Shown here: positions 33,442-33,929 of the stretch, piece by piece
How positions within the stretch are numbered: position 1 is the stretch's first letter
Layout of the letters: each line of letters begins with the position of its first letter
Assembly (NCBI GenBank): GCA_017561155.1
Contig: JAFZDP010000042.1
Coordinates: forward strand, 1-33,929
Length of the DNA: 33,929 nt
From: Bacteroidales bacterium
Lineage (GTDB): Bacteria; Bacteroidota; Bacteroidia; Bacteroidales; P3
Direction of reading: 5' to 3'
Notes under the pieces: generated by a model
The model's input: the letters and a program-made list of their open reading frames with translations, nothing else
What the model was told of the DNA's origin: nothing
Databases searched by the model: none
Made by a program: the position numbers and the translations under genes

Positions 33442-33690
33442 TCGGAGTAGAAATGTATTATCTTCGGCGGCTGTTCTTGCGAAGTTCGGCAAAGGATTCA
33501 ACAAAGTTCGGCAAAGGGTTCGAAAGTGTTCGGCGTAGGGTAGCCCCTCACGTCGAGAGCGCGGTTTCCTCACGTCGAGAGGACGCCGCCCTCACGTCGA
33601 AAGGGAACCGTCCTCACGTCGAGAGGGAAATACCTGCATCGAACAAATCAATTATCATTCTCGAACAAACTTGAAAGCTATTCCGAAGAA
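33442..33690 (+). repeat. Array of about eleven 22-bp-pitch units upstream of the HU-like gene
   Basis: TCG trinucleotides heading similar units start at 33442, 33464, 33486, 33508, 33530, 33553, 33575, 33597, 33619, 33639 and 33661. The spacing is 22 bp except for single steps of 23 and 20. The early units read TCGGCAAAGG-like, the middle ones ACGTCGAGAGG-like (each preceded by CCTC), and the last two TCGAACAAA. A weaker TCCGAAGAA continues the pitch at 33682. A 22-bp period cannot keep a reading frame, so the array is not coding. It lies between promoter and start codon. Confidence 0.85.
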
Positions 33691-33735
33691 AATAAAAAAC
33701 AAATTAAAAGCAAGTATATATAAATATTGAATAGT

Positions 33736-33929
33736 ATGGCTATAGGTTATTTGAAAAAGAAACAAAAACTACCTGTGAAAGGAGAGATGAAAGAGGTGTA
33801 CCTGGCAAAGGTGTGCTATGCAAATTATATTGATATAAGCATACTTGCCGAAGATGTTTCCAAGATTTGTTCGGCATCGCCGGCCGATGTGCTTATGCAT
33901 GTGAGGGCGTTGGAAGATTGCATAAGCAG
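33736..33929 (+). CDS. HU-family DNA-binding protein, HU-HIG-like (3' end outside window)
   Basis: The first 64 residues are visible, starting MAIGYLKKKQKLPVKGEMKE, and the frame is open to the window end. The pattern matches the short Bacteroidales HU-like proteins: a MAI-Y start, a basic stretch, a Y-L/V-A-x-V strand, then a helix pair (ISILAEDVSKICSASPADVL) and VRALEDCI. These proteins are predicted nucleoid-associated DNA-binding proteins. The DNA-binding arm would lie in the missing part. It is the last gene seen and is preceded by an unusually long leader with the 22-bp array. Confidence 0.75.
   Translation, partial: MAIGYLKKKQKLPVKGEMKEVYLAKVCYANYIDISILAEDVSKICSASPADVLMHVRALEDCIS

Noticed and set aside
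33484-33669. CRISPR array
   Set aside because: Units are contiguous at 22 bp, with no unique spacers and three different unit types; no cas genes are present.

Overview
The window looks like a chromosome segment of a Bacteroidales bacterium (phylum Bacteroidota); I cannot name the genus. The evidence is the recurring Bacteroidetes-type promoter (TTTG, about 20 bp, TAnnTTTG), an AT-rich sequence, and Bacteroidales-style proteins: signal peptidase I with an extra N-terminal membrane domain, an HU-HIG-like nucleoid protein, a glycogen-type glycosyltransferase paired with a GH57-like protein, and a secreted GH20.

Positions 1-10143 are an accessory defence-type region. It starts with the C-terminal nuclease half of a YhcG/DUF1016 protein. 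After decayed gene fragments comes a tight operon: a predicted HEPN protein, the type III methyltransferase (mod), a membrane-anchored TPR protein, an AlbA_2/Schlafen-type ATP-binding regulator, and the type III restriction subunit (res). Two accessory genes therefore lie between mod and res.

Positions 10144-13264 are a repeat-rich, partly decayed region. It holds a YhcG pseudogene whose four in-frame stops are all TAG, a fragment of a MITE-like element, and an intact DUF4143 ATPase. Two nested pairs of long direct repeats surround these.

Positions 13265-27981 are mostly housekeeping and carbohydrate genes. A secreted GH20 hexosaminidase converges on a minus-strand series: manC-like guanylyltransferase, asnS, dnaX, a cation/proton antiporter and dapF. 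groES-groEL follow on the minus strand. On the plus strand are the glycosyltransferase and a GH57-like protein that has lost conserved active-site acids. Positions 27998-32902 hold a divergent signal peptidase I with an internally duplicated segment, an FtsX/LolE-type permease and a histidine kinase.

Positions 32903-33929 contain a complete MITE-like element with a TCAA target duplication, then a promoter. Between that promoter and an HU-like gene cut by the window end is a long leader carrying about eleven imperfect units at a 22-bp pitch. Shorter arrays with the same pitch lie at 548-658 and 25105-25190. These arrays, the all-amber stops in the decayed genes and the composite type III operon are the observations most worth following up.
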